The notes under the pieces were generated by a model. That model ran no database searches. It was not told the origin of the DNA and saw only the letters and a list, made by a program, of their open reading frames with translations. From contig NZ_JHXH01000001.1 in NCBI RefSeq assembly GCF_000621805.1, positions 124,001 through 188,000 on the forward strand: a stretch of 64,000 bases of DNA, in the 5' to 3' direction. Position numbers and translations under genes: made by a program. Of the stretch, positions 14,301 through 22,310 are shown in pieces. This DNA comes from Ruminococcus sp. FC2018 (GTDB taxonomy: Bacteria; Bacillota; Clostridia; Oscillospirales; Ruminococcaceae). Every line of letters begins with the position of its first letter. The stretch's first letter is position 1.

Positions 14301-16787
14301 TGAATCAAAGAACACACGCTCGATAGCCTTGCCGTCCGAGGAAGCATCGGTGGTATAATACAGCCATGTCCAGGTACCGCCGGCATCGCAGTTAAGGGCA
14401 CCTGTCTCATTTACGAATTTCTCAACTCCGGTGTAAGGGCAAATATTATATTGCCGTGAGCCAAGTGTCATTGAGGACATATTATTGCCTTTTCCTGTAA
14501 CGATCTTCAGATCCTTGACAGCCTCGGCGTAATTATCGGTAGTCTTATAGCCAAGATAAATATAGAGTCCGCCGGCATCTTCGTTAAGATCCTGATCGAT
14601 AACAGTATAGCCCTCATTCTCAAGCAGTGCCTTTGCTGCATCGCCATCGCCTTTAATACCTGAAAGCTTAAGCTCTTTGATATACTTGCCTGTAGCAACA
14701 GCGCCTGTCTCACTACCGTGAGGATAAGCCTTAATTTCGCTTGCATCATGTCCCGAAGGAATACTTTTGTCAATGAGCTTTACAGCAGCATGGTACTTCT
14801 GGTTCAGAGTATTGTAAACAGCGTTTTTAGGATACTTGGCAACGTTATTAATAAGTGCTACCATACCCATTGCCTGAGTAAGTGAGGTAAATATCGTCTC
14901 TCTGAACATAACTCTTGGCAAATATGACTGAGAATCAAAGTTGTACTTCAATGAACACAGATAGTCAAACTCATTGATCGGGTTGTCCCGAATGCCGGTG
15001 CCTGAGGTCGTGATCTGATTAGTGATACTCGATATGCATTCTTTCAACTTTGCATCCTGGATATTATAATCATTTTTGTTTGTCTCTATTGCCTTCTGCA
15101 CAATAGCCTCATTGTAAGCTATCATTTCTTCTTCTGAAGCTGTTTCAGGATCCAGTATCTTCTTAGGAGTAACGTATTCACCGTTAGGAGCTTTTATACG
15201 GTACCCGTCAGGGATTTCAGCATCATCAGCTATGACTTTTCCGTCGCTGTCAACTAATTTATAGCCGTCTGGCAGAGGCTCGCCCTTGAGCCATGTGGTC
15301 ATAAAATAGTCGGTCTTTGCATCGGTTATCATTTTTTGAAGTAATTTATATGCTGAGCGCAGCTCATCAAGAGCTTTATCAAAATCTCTCAGTTTTTCTG
15401 CCTGCTGATCAGTCTTGATCTTCAGGAGCATCTGAGTATGCTGATCCAGGGTCTGCTGCATCTTGTCGATCTTTTCCATGATCTTCTTCAGCGCTTTCAT
15501 TACCTGAGCGTGCTCAGACTCCATAACGCCGGTCATTTGCAGGATATTCGAAATAATACTCCACGCAGTAGATAAGCCTCCTCCGATCGTAGTACCCCAG
15601 TATACAATCGTACCAAAGTTACTATTCAGACCTCTTGTGAACTTCTGGATATCAATCAGCGTCTGAGCGTCAAGTGTTCCGCTGGGCTTATAGGAAATAT
15701 CTCTTTCCATGCTGCTGCCGGTATAGAAATGCTTTTCGGAAACAGCTGCGGCAGGCTTTTCGCCCCAATCGTTCACAAAAGCGTCAGCAGAAAGCTTGAC
15801 TTCGCCGTAAAGATCGAAATTCTCAGGTGTCTTTCCATTTGCGGGCACTGAAAGCTTGAGCTTTGCTGTGCCGTCGTTCATCTCGACAGACTGAGCCTTT
15901 GCGTCCTTGAACTGCTCGCCGAAGGACACCATATCTGTGGTGATCTTGTCTGCAAACTTACCGCAGTTTGCATAAAGGTCAAGTGTAATGTCAAGGTTTT
16001 CGCCGTTTTGCTCGCAGTAGTCAAGATAGCCTGCAAGTGAAACGCCCGGCAGATAAACCTCGGACTCTTTGCCGCCTACTGTGATCTTCTTGCCGTTTAC
16101 AAGCGCAGCAAAGCCATTGACTGTCTTAACACCGTCAGCTTCAAAGGTAACGGCTATGGTCTTGTAGTCCTTCTTCTCAGCTGCGATGACCTTTACGCCC
16201 TCAACTGTAATACTGTCCTTTGTGATAGTGTTTATATCGCCCATGTCATAAGCGATAATATCAGCAGTGATCTTTTCGCCCTCAGCTTTGATGCTCTCGG
16301 GATCAAAGCCCAAGTAAGGCGACATAACAGGTATATCCACCTGCACATAGTCCTTTGCACCGTTGATACCCGATGCAAGAACGACTACCTTTCCAGGTTC
16401 GTAGATGTTCACCTGCTCGTTCTTGACGGGAGTTCCTTTGAGTGTAAGCGTAACAGTGTCGCCGTCAGCGGACACGCTTCCTACGCTCATTTCCTTGAAC
16501 GCATTGTCAAGACGGATATCACTCTTGCTGATACCCTCTTTGAAGGTACTTCCATCGAGTCTGAGCCTGATAGTATTAAGTGCAGATGTGGAACCTACAT
16601 ATTCCAGATCTGTGCTCAATGTCAGGGGGGCAGACGGAGAAACGCTGCTTACAGAAGAAACATCGCTCACTGAAGCACTTGCCTTAACGTCAGCTGTATT
16701 GTCACTTTGCGAGGTCCAGCCTGCAAATGACGTAACAGTCAGAGACAATGCAAGTACAAAAGCAAGCATTCTCTTTTTTGCTTTCAT
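11391..16787 (-). CDS. Giant secreted protein with helical hydrophobic region, twin beta-prism-like repeats and InlB-type repeats
   Basis: The ATG at 16787 (AAAGGAAGG upstream) starts a signal peptide (KAKKRMLAFVLALSLTVTSFA). In numbering from the GTG at 16805, residues 60-350 hold two or three Ig/SLH-adjacent-like beta units. Residues 395-425 are a glycine-rich hydrophobic segment (YWGTTIGGGLSTAWSIISN) followed by a coiled coil (435-495). Residues about 560-690 look helical. Two homologous blocks (about 715-870 and 890-1025) each contain three N-x-DAGG/SGG-x-YIYLxYKT motifs, as in three-fold beta-prism (MABP-like) folds. InlB/Listeria-Bacteroides repeats lie at about 1290-1680, and a distinct 120-residue C-terminal module ends the protein. 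No wall anchor is seen. It is controlled by the direct-repeat promoter at 16854-16888. A pore-forming or lectin-like role is possible but unproven. Confidence 0.85.
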   Translation of the reverse strand: MKAKKRMLAFVLALSLTVTSFAGWTSQSDNTADVKASASVSDVSSVSSVSPSAPLTLSTDLEYVGSTSALNTIRLRLDGSTFKEGISKSDIRLDNAFKEMSVGSVSADGDTVTLTLKGTPVKNEQVNIYEPGKVVVLASGINGAKDYVQVDIPVMSPYLGFDPESIKAEGEKITADIIAYDMGDINTITKDSITVEGVKVIAAEKKDYKTIAVTFEADGVKTVNGFAALVNGKKITVGGKESEVYLPGVSLAGYLDYCEQNGENLDITLDLYANCGKFADKITTDMVSFGEQFKDAKAQSVEMNDGTAKLKLSVPANGKTPENFDLYGEVKLSADAFVNDWGEKPAAAVSEKHFYTGSSMERDISYKPSGTLDAQTLIDIQKFTRGLNSNFGTIVYWGTTIGGGLSTAWSIISNILQMTGVMESEHAQVMKALKKIMEKIDKMQQTLDQHTQMLLKIKTDQQAEKLRDFDKALDELRSAYKLLQKMITDAKTDYFMTTWLKGEPLPDGYKLVDSDGKVIADDAEIPDGYRIKAPNGEYVTPKKILDPETASEEEMIAYNEAIVQKAIETNKNDYNIQDAKLKECISSITNQITTSGTGIRDNPINEFDYLCSLKYNFDSQSYLPRVMFRETIFTSLTQAMGMVALINNVAKYPKNAVYNTLNQKYHAAVKLIDKSIPSGHDASEIKAYPHGSETGAVATGKYIKELKLSGIKGDGDAAKALLENEGYTVIDQDLNEDAGGLYIYLGYKTTDNYAEAVKDLKIVTGKGNNMSSMTLGSRQYNICPYTGVEKFVNETGALNCDAGGTWTWLYYTTDASSDGKAIERVFFDSKSGNRNSANIQNVTDSKGKIWDLNDDAGGDDIYMYQIMDPETPQYISEIMTAAASKEADAKKKLTDKGFTVINQDTNKSGGGDYVYVGYKTTTDPKKAITGLYIRKESKAVSLGNVTNNGVTYSPVTGCVNLNNNSGGKYLYLYYAKDYSETAPLLKSMWFNAKKDGSLQEQDFNQDAGGDDIYLHTTYHSTSEILTNKLENDPEYHPYCYTLNSRVTLMYSGDYDFYKKPIHHTFTTDERSSFVNKMTNTSLRDELYSAGLLRDEPMFDKMKNLNLAIDVTLDWKFVSAAFNYEGTTYIQAFKTPVTVINSNSSIIENQNGYRALTYLPTDGPILDSYYKNLTKFISFYTYTTDYSATLPVNNDYAQCLGVKYDSDTSELCYYMDFGSDVDRSKAGFTTSSMACAADNEDAVKSYKADNGDDYFVVRFKVSDSKGAETESQNAKFIFDYDGSKSDYIELPKYDPKKYTVYWMNHDKTVLETDEDLEYGTTPEYNGPTPTKEPDNNYVYIFSGWDSDVKAVTGNTFYVATFEAHQRLNYVTVEAHDVNGYDVPADLTGGGEYEYGKTATLTAPHIVGYSFVGWYEKVSDSLLSTSNTYSHTVDGPINLIAKYKPISKVNVQINGGRNYTINGDECSNTYYNQHYLGERITVVSNEENFAFWQNDYGMVVSRSKEYTFTVTGTDKIIAVTNTVLQTKVSIVWESAYNQIIKSVQLKQDQTTDDPDLPTYNGNKALGWDYNFDGVYDSKDTLEKAKEIAAGNDGKVIVIKPIYQLNNNTYIITVNGGAVTKGEANADGTFTQNTVISVTADEPVTGQKFSHWRDGAYKVISYNKTYSFFADRNLTLYAVYVDEDEQVDAVGTTEIINMYKDTVNNYLVFVSYSTVPEGCRIDKAGVIATNDASVAANPDTFNVDSSTFVRGGASDRISVEYTWTKSKVNVGDTWYVRAYLVYTDKNGNTHEILGDIVSQTM

Positions 16788-16853
16788 AGTCATCCTTCCT
16801 TTCACTGCAACTAAAAATTCAGTTCTTGTCGATAGCCATGTATTAGTGGGTTT

Positions 16854-16888
16854 ATTATATCACACCAAATCCATCAAATATCCATCAA
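16854..16888 (-). promoter_or_regulatory. Shared surface-gene promoter: 11-bp direct repeat plus extended -10
   Basis: On the minus strand two TTGATGGAT repeats (16888-16880 and 16877-16869) are followed after exactly 9 nt by TATAAT (16859-16854) with TG at the extended -10 position. The element matches those at 1755-1789 and 18944-18978. Confidence 0.8.
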
Positions 16889-17354
16889 AAATCTTGTTAA
16901 ATGCCCAAATAATTATTTTTTAGATAAGAAATAGATTCTTTGTAACACATATAAATCTCTATTGACAATGGTAAATAAAAAAACAAATCTTTTAACTAAT
17001 GTAATGATAGCATATTTATCCAAAAATTGCAATAGACAGTTTTACCTCAAAATGTAGTATAAGCTACAAATACAACAAGATCTGTAGCTAAACGGCTTGT
17101 CCCATATAAAATAGTTTACAAAACGATAACATTGTGATATAACACTAAAATGCAAGAAAGTGAGCGAATGAAAAAACGAATGATCGCAATTTCGCTTGCT
17201 GTCCTGTTTGCGTTTCCCTGTAAAACCTGACAGCAAAGCAATGACACAATACGCATCTATTAGTATCAGCCGGGAATACACCTCATTTAACATGTCTTTC
17301 GGGATCGGCTGAAAAAGCAAACGCTATCATAAACCACACATCTGAATACAAGCT
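16889..17354. other. Gene-poor AT-rich interval
   Basis: Apart from the decayed short frame at 17168-17290 I see no supported gene here. The minus-strand frame at 17042-17320 lacks a ribosome site and a recognisable protein pattern. The interval separates the promoter of the giant surface gene from the terminator of the decayed paralogue. Confidence 0.5.
17168..17290 (+). pseudogene. Possible remnant of a small secreted-protein gene (frameshift)
   Basis: An ATG with weak AAAGTGAG upstream encodes a signal-peptide-like start (KKRMIAISLAVLFAF) that hits TGA after 20 codons. Shifting the frame by one base near 17217 opens it for about another 25 residues (PVKPDSKAMTQYASISIS). It may be a decayed exported peptide or chance. 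Confidence 0.25.
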
Positions 17355-17389
17355 AAAAGGGACTGTTCACTGTGGACAATCCCTTTTTA
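17355..17389. terminator. Terminator beyond the decayed surface paralogue
   Basis: A stem of AAAAGGGA with TCCCTTTTT (plus inner TGT/ACA pairs) lies just past the stop of the pseudogene. T runs on both strands make it usable in either direction. Confidence 0.65.
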
Positions 17390-17394
17390 TAGTG

Positions 17395-18895
17395 TCAGTT
17401 TTTCGGAAAGTAATTCTTTGCCGCCTCGCTGTACTCATACATTGCCTTGACTGTGCTTTTCAGCTTTTCGTTTGTGCTGTTTGCAAGTACAAGATAACAG
17501 TATGAATATGCGCTGACTGTTGCGTTTCCCTTATCTCCAAAGGTAAATTCATAGTTGTCGCGAAGATGATGTGCAGGGATATTATCTATCTCAACATAAT
17601 TCTTATCCCTTGCTGTGCCTCTTATTAAAGTTACATTTTCGGTACCGTGTTTAGCTGTGACATCTTTGTCTTCTTTCGAATCGCCTTTGTAGTAAATTCT
17701 GAGTGCTGTCTTGGAGTCAAGGCTGAGCGAAACGCTCAATCCTTCCACAGCAAATCCGCTGCTCTTCTCAATCTGCTTTGATTCAAAGGTACTTGCATTA
17801 ACGCCTGTTACTTCTGTCGTATCGCATATCGCAGCTGTATCGCTGCTTGTCTGTTTGCTTGCGATAAGGTAATCTCTTGCCCACGCTCCGTAGTTCTGCA
17901 TTTTGCCTGCGAGCTGCTTCAAATTGTATCCGCCTTTGATCTTTGCTGTTTCGATGTAGTCGTTCACAGCATACCTGTAAACTTCGTAGCTGCTTGTTTT
18001 TGCAGAGTTCCATATATCGTGCTGAACACCGTTTTCATCGAAAAGCGTAAACTCCACTTTTTCTCCCATCTGCGGAGCATATACAGGACAGCTTACCTTG
18101 TAGGCGTTCTGATTGATGTCATACAATTCACTATTGAGATCTACTCTCTTTGCCTCGGTATCGTTTGGTCCTTTGACCATAACATAAGCGCCATCGCCGA
18201 TGAGATTGCCGAGCTTGATGTAGAGGTTAACACCTATCTCGCCGTTAAGGGAGAGGCTTGCTCCGCTGACGCAGCTTTGTGCTTCCTCGGTTTCTTCAAA
18301 CTCGGCTGAAGCTATGACACTCTCAGTTGGCATCGTAAAAGTATACTTTGTGTCGCTGACCTTTGCCAGCTCGACTGCGTCCTTGTTTTTCGCAGTGATA
18401 ACACGAATACTATCAAGAGTATAGCCGTTGTCTGGTGCAACTGTCAGGGCGACTGTTTCGCCTGCTTTTGCGGTTGCCTTATCAGATGCAGCTGTACCTC
18501 CTGACCTGTCGCTGATATATACCGACAGGTCAGGATTCTAAACGAACTCTGCCGAAACGATGATACCGTTTGCTGGATAATCATTAAGAACGGGTATCGT
18601 CAGCTGATACTTGCAGTCAATAGCCGCTATTTCAACAGGATCAGCGTATGTAATCCGCCGTTGTCAAAGCCGATGATGTAGGTGTATGTTACCTTGCTTA
18701 CACTGTGATCAGGCTCAGGCTCGAAAGAGAAGTTCACCGTTTCACCAGTATTTGCATATTCAACATCTGCTGCGCTTGCCGTCATTGTCGAACCGCCGAA
18801 CAGCCCGAAGCCACCGATGTCAGCAGGAAGGCTCAGGCCAATCATTGCCAGAGCAACAACAGCTGCCGTCAGACGCTTAACCTTTTTCCTTTCAT
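17395..18895 (-). pseudogene. Decayed paralogue of the glycine-rich surface protein
   Basis: The ATG at 18895 starts the same signal peptide as the 1,136-residue protein, but one base is missing in codons 5-6 (AAAAAGG against AAAAATAG), so translation runs into TGA. Other frames continue through the signal peptide (SLPADIGGFGLFGG) and an InlB-like unit (HSVSKVTYTY). A second frame change follows, then TAG near 18540. From there an open frame (to 17395) covers another InlB-like unit (GYTLDSIRVI) and the complete C-terminal module. The glycine-rich GAGIGGG region is absent. The module is a mosaic: its front matches the gene at 1-1515 and its middle matches the gene at 1838-5248. No peptide gene follows. 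It could serve as a recombination donor. Confidence 0.8.
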
Positions 18896-18943
18896 ACGAT
18901 ATTCTTCATATGCTTGATGAACAATCAATTCATACCCTTTCAC

Positions 18944-18978
18944 ATTTTACAACAACAAATCCATCAAATATCCATCAA
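18944..18978 (-). promoter_or_regulatory. Shared surface-gene direct-repeat promoter, upstream of pseudogene
   Basis: Two TTGATGGAT repeats (18978-18970 and 18967-18959) are followed after 9 nt by TAAAAT (18949-18944). The TG of the extended -10 is displaced here, so it may be a weakened promoter. Confidence 0.65.
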
Positions 18979-19020
18979 ATCGGTTATTTATACTACATAA
19001 ATACATAGCTTTTACGAGGA

Positions 19021-19122
19021 ATGACTATATACAGCATCGACACTCATGTTGACAGCGAGAGCAAGAAACTGAGTGCAGATGCGATAGCAAAGGCTCTTGG
19101 CACAAAAAAGCAGCCCTCATAA
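19021..19122 (+). CDS. Possible very short protein, 33 residues, or gene fragment
   Basis: An ATG directly after GAGGA (spacing too short to be ideal) opens 33 codons. The tail SKKLSADAIAKALG is amphipathic and reads like the start of an antitoxin or DNA-binding protein, but the 3' end lies inside the terminator of the lipoprotein gene on the other strand. It could be a truncated remnant; I do not recognise a family. Confidence 0.25.
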   Translation: MTIYSIDTHVDSESKKLSADAIAKALGTKKQPS

Positions 19123-19133
19123 GAGGACTGCTG
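19104..19133 (-). terminator. Terminator of lipoprotein gene
   Basis: On the minus strand AGCAGTCCTC pairs with GAGGGCTGCT and is followed by six T residues, 14 nt after the lipoprotein stop. Confidence 0.85.
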
Positions 19134-19146
19134 AATGTGCTGTATA

Positions 19147-19692
19147 TTAGCTGAGCTTGATAGAAGCGAGGACTGCTTTAGCCTCAGGGCTGTCAAACTT
19201 GAAACCGCAGGAAGAAACTCTGATGTTCTTGCCGTTAACGGTTGCATAAAGCTCAAATCCTTTATTGAGGTCTCCGCCGTACTCAAAGCCGTTCCACTCG
19301 ATGTCGCCGACCTTGGTAGCAGGAAGATCCTTCTGATCCTGAGTATATGTCTTCTTGTTGTAGTCATACTGCTGCTTCATAACATCGTCTTTCTCGCTCT
19401 TAAGGTCAAAGTATGAGAAATCAGACTTCTTAACAGAGCAGTAGTTAGGATCGTTCTCATCAAGAGCATCGCCCTTTCTGAGCGTCCAGCCGTCCGGCAC
19501 GAGAACTGAGAATACACCCCATGTCTCAGTCTTTCCGGTGATCTCCTTGTCCTCAGCCGCAGATGATGCAGCTGCGCTTGATGCAGTGCTGTTGTCCTCG
19601 GACTTGCTGCTGTCGCCGCAGGCGGTCATACCCAGCATAAGAGATGATGCAAGGATAATGCTTGCAGCTTTAGCCATGATCGACTTTTTCAT
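19147..19692 (-). CDS. Small lipoprotein, 181 residues
   Basis: The ATG at 19692 is preceded by AGGAGG. The signal sequence ends in a lipobox LGMTAC with Cys25. A short Ser/Ala-rich linker precedes a globular part of about 130 residues (WGVFSVLVPDGWTLRKGD ... GFKFDSPEAKAVLASIKLS). The pattern of a short amphipathic beta domain beginning with a 'VPDGW' turn is common in Clostridia lipoproteins of unknown function. It is monocistronic, between its own terminator and the tRNA-Ser gene. I cannot assign a ligand. Confidence 0.8.
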   Translation of the reverse strand: MKKSIMAKAASIILASSLMLGMTACGDSSKSEDNSTASSAAASSAAEDKEITGKTETWGVFSVLVPDGWTLRKGDALDENDPNYCSVKKSDFSYFDLKSEKDDVMKQQYDYNKKTYTQDQKDLPATKVGDIEWNGFEYGGDLNKGFELYATVNGKNIRVSSCGFKFDSPEAKAVLASIKLS

Positions 19693-19723
19693 GTTGATTA
19701 CCTCCTACAATTCTTCATTTCGC

Positions 19724-19761
19724 AAAAAAACACAATCGCCCTTTGCTCAAGGCAAAGGGCG
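19724..19761 (-). terminator. Terminator after tRNA-Ser
   Basis: CGCCCTTTGC pairs perfectly with GCAAAGGGCG around a 5-nt loop, followed on the minus strand by ATTGTG and seven T residues. Confidence 0.85.
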
Positions 19762-19770
19762 TGTGCAAGC

Positions 19771-19858
19771 GCAGATGGAGAGATTTGAACTCTCGCGACG
19801 GGATTGCCGTCCTACCGCATTTCGAGTGCGGACCCTTCAGCCACTTGGGTACATCTGC
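19771..19858 (-). tRNA. tRNA-Ser (anticodon CGA)
   Basis: The acceptor stem GCAGATG/CATCTGC is perfect. The anticodon stem CCGCA/TGCGG encloses CTCGAAA, giving anticodon CGA (reads UCG). The long variable arm of class II tRNAs is present, and the T arm reads GAGAGTTCAAATCTCTC. No CCA is encoded. Confidence 0.95.
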
Positions 19859-19937
19859 GTATTGTTTATATAACTTTTACATTATACCATATCAAACAGA
19901 AAAAATCAATACTTTTCAAATAAAAAACTCAAACTGC

Positions 19938-19966
19938 TTGACATCTGACGGCTTATGTGCTATCGT
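19938..19966 (+). promoter_or_regulatory. Promoter of thioesterase gene
   Basis: A perfect TTGACA (19938-19943), a 17-nt spacer and TATCGT (19961-19966) lie 32 nt before the start codon. Confidence 0.6.
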
Positions 19967-19998
19967 TTAACTATAGATTTAAAAAGGCGGTATCAGCA

Positions 19999-20409
19999 AT
20001 GGATTTTAAATATATGCGCAATGCATACTACTACGAAACGGACAGAATGGACATCGTGCATCATTCAAATTATGTCCGCTGGCTTGAAGAGGCAAGAGTG
20101 GAAATGATGGATAAAATGGGTTTTCCCTTTGCAAAGCTTGAGAGTCTGGGCGTGCTGGTCCCGGTTCTTTCGGTGCAGACCGAGTATTTTTATCCTGTGA
20201 GATTTGGTGATAAGTTTGAAGTCACGAGCAGACTCACCGATTTTAACGGCTGTAAGTTCTCGCTTGAATATGAAGTCAGCAATATTACTCAGGATAAGCT
20301 GTCACTGAAAGCAAAGACCTCGCATTGCTTTACAAACACACAGCTTCGACCGGTGAGATTGAAAAAGATCTGCCCCGAGCTTTACGAGCTGTATCTGAAA
20401 TATATGTGA
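19999..20409 (+). CDS. Acyl-CoA thioesterase, YbgC/FadM hotdog family
   Basis: The ATG at 19999 has AAAGGCGG upstream and gives 136 residues, the normal length for single-hotdog thioesterases. The active-site segment reads YYETDRMDIVHHSNYVRWLE, matching the family pattern Y-x-x-T-D-x-M-x-x-V-x-H-x-x-Y with the catalytic Asp. These enzymes hydrolyse acyl-CoA or acyl-ACP thioesters in the cytosol; the chain-length preference cannot be read from sequence. The gene is monocistronic with its own promoter and a bidirectional terminator shared with the convergent PTS gene. Confidence 0.88.
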   Translation: MDFKYMRNAYYYETDRMDIVHHSNYVRWLEEARVEMMDKMGFPFAKLESLGVLVPVLSVQTEYFYPVRFGDKFEVTSRLTDFNGCKFSLEYEVSNITQDKLSLKAKTSHCFTNTQLRPVRLKKICPELYELYLKYM

Positions 20410-20421
20410 TAACTAATCAAC

Positions 20422-20457
20422 AAAAAAGGCTGCTGCCGCAATGGCAACAGTCTTTTT
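20422..20457. terminator. Bidirectional terminator between thioesterase and PTS enzyme I genes
   Basis: A GGCTG-TGCC stem pairs with GGCA-CAGTC and is flanked by A6 on the left and T5 on the right, between two convergent genes. Confidence 0.8.
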
Positions 20458-22136
20458 CAGCATTTAAGATATTTCTGAATGTTCTGGCGTACCTGCCGTC
20501 TGTCGCTGAGATTAAGGCTTCTGATAGTCTTTCTCACAGGAAGGATATTTGTAGGTGTGACCGAGAGTCCGTCGATATGTAGATCGAGGAACACCTCGGT
20601 ATAACTGGTATCTGCACCGAATTCACCGCAGATATATACCTTCAGTCCGTGGGCATGACCGTTATCGCATACTGTTTTTATCATTCGCAGAACACAGATA
20701 TGGTCATCGGGAACAATATCTTCAAAATGGGGGTTATGGCGGTATATAGCATTTGAGAACTGTTCAAGGTCGTTTGTCCCGATGGAGAAAAAGTCCACCT
20801 GTTCTGCCAGCAGATCGCTGAGCATGACCGCCGCAGGTGTCTCGATAAGCGCTCCCAGAGAAATATCATCCTTGAACGGCTTGTCCTCCTGGATAAGCTC
20901 CGCCTTTACCTCGTCTATTATTTCCTTTATGCGGATTATCTCACCCGGCTGTACGATCATAGGGAAGAGTATCCGCAGATCGCCGTAAATAGATGCTCTG
21001 TAAAGAGCCCGGAGCTGAGTCTTGAAGATCTGAGGTCTGGAAAGACAAACTCTTATGGATCGGAAACCAAGAGCGGGGTTCTTTTCCTGGTCAAGTCCGA
21101 AATAATCAAGTCCCGCATCAGCACCGATGTCCATTGTCCTTATGGTCACAGGTTTGCCCTGCATCTCTGTGAGCACCCTGCGGTAGTTGTAAAACTGCAT
21201 TTCTTCATCGGGAAAGTCGTTTTTACCTGTGTACAGATACTCGCTCCTCAGAAGACCGATACCGCCGCAGTCGTTTCTCTTAGCATTTTCAATGTCGGTA
21301 AGATCACAGATGTTTGCAAGGACCTCGATCTCTCTGCCGTCACGGGTAACATTTTTGCGCCCCCTGAGCCTTGTAAGAAGTTCACGTTTGCGTCCCTCCA
21401 CAGCCTCCTTGTGGTCAAGAAGCTTTGATGTCTCGTTGTCCGGCTCAATGTACATTATACCGCTGTAGCTGTCAACAACGCAGTATTTGTTTTCCAATGA
21501 CTCTTTAAGCTCGCCACCCATGCCTATTATGCAGGGAATACCTCTTGTACGTGCAAGAATGGCAGTGTGAGAGTTTGCCGAGCCGTATGAGGTGCATATT
21601 GCAGCAACCTTGGATTTGTCAAGGCGTATCGTCTCACTTGGCAGAAAATCGTCGGCACAAACGATAGACATTTCATCAAGCTTGAAATCCTTTTCATCAC
21701 GGTTTTGGATATGCCTTAAAAGCCTTGCCGAAACATCACGGATATCCGCAATACGTTCGCTGATGTATTCCGATTCGCTGCTTGTTTCTTCCATCATCTT
21801 GCTGAACATCTTAACCGTGCGCACCACCGCATATTCTGCGTTGCAATGCTCATTGAGTATCAGCGATTCCATAGAATCAACATACTGTGAATCGTCAAGT
21901 ATCATCTGGTGGATGAGGAATATCTGTGCCTCGTCCTCGCCGACAACGGGCACCGATTGTTCATAGAGCTTTTTAAGCTCCTCCTCAACCTCGTTGCGGG
22001 CATAGGCAAACTTTCTCAGCTCACGCATGGTGTCAACCACACGAGCCTTGCTTATGGCGATCTCATCACGGTGGAAGTATTTAATGACCCCTCGTCCGAT
22101 ACCTCCGTAAACTGTTGTACCCATCAGTTTCTGCAC
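20457..22136 (-). CDS. ptsI: Phosphoenolpyruvate-protein phosphotransferase (PTS enzyme I)
   Basis: Cytosolic first enzyme of the sugar phosphotransferase system; it takes phosphate from PEP on a histidine and passes it to HPr. The 559 residues match the family. The phosphohistidine motif reads GSANSHTAILAR (His190). The C-terminal PEP-binding barrel shows NPALGFRSIR, LFPMI, SIGTNDLEQF and CGEFGAD. Some motifs differ from the usual ones (GSANSH for GGRTSH, DIGADAGLDYF for the usual GGDK), so a divergent or specialised enzyme I is possible. The GTG at 22136 is favoured by GGGAGGTGAGG upstream; an ATG four codons later is the alternative. No HPr or PTS permease gene is nearby. Confidence 0.88.
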   Translation of the reverse strand: MQKLMGTTVYGGIGRGVIKYFHRDEIAISKARVVDTMRELRKFAYARNEVEEELKKLYEQSVPVVGEDEAQIFLIHQMILDDSQYVDSMESLILNEHCNAEYAVVRTVKMFSKMMEETSSESEYISERIADIRDVSARLLRHIQNRDEKDFKLDEMSIVCADDFLPSETIRLDKSKVAAICTSYGSANSHTAILARTRGIPCIIGMGGELKESLENKYCVVDSYSGIMYIEPDNETSKLLDHKEAVEGRKRELLTRLRGRKNVTRDGREIEVLANICDLTDIENAKRNDCGGIGLLRSEYLYTGKNDFPDEEMQFYNYRRVLTEMQGKPVTIRTMDIGADAGLDYFGLDQEKNPALGFRSIRVCLSRPQIFKTQLRALYRASIYGDLRILFPMIVQPGEIIRIKEIIDEVKAELIQEDKPFKDDISLGALIETPAAVMLSDLLAEQVDFFSIGTNDLEQFSNAIYRHNPHFEDIVPDDHICVLRMIKTVCDNGHAHGLKVYICGEFGADTSYTEVFLDLHIDGLSVTPTNILPVRKTIRSLNLSDRRQVRQNIQKYLKC

Positions 22137-22310
22137 AGTTCCTCACCTCCCAAGGTTTATCTATTGTTACCTTTATTATAGCACTTTTCAAAAAAATATA
22201 AAGTTTTTCTAATTTTATTTACTGAAATTTAACAGTTGTTCATAATTTTCTCTTTATGACTTGCTTTTTTTACTATGTTGTGTTATCTTATTTCAGAGGA
22301 GGGAAGCAGT

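Noticed and set aside
17042-17320. Minus-strand frame of 92 codons in the gap after the giant surface gene promoter
   Set aside because: No ribosome site, unusual composition and no recognisable motif.
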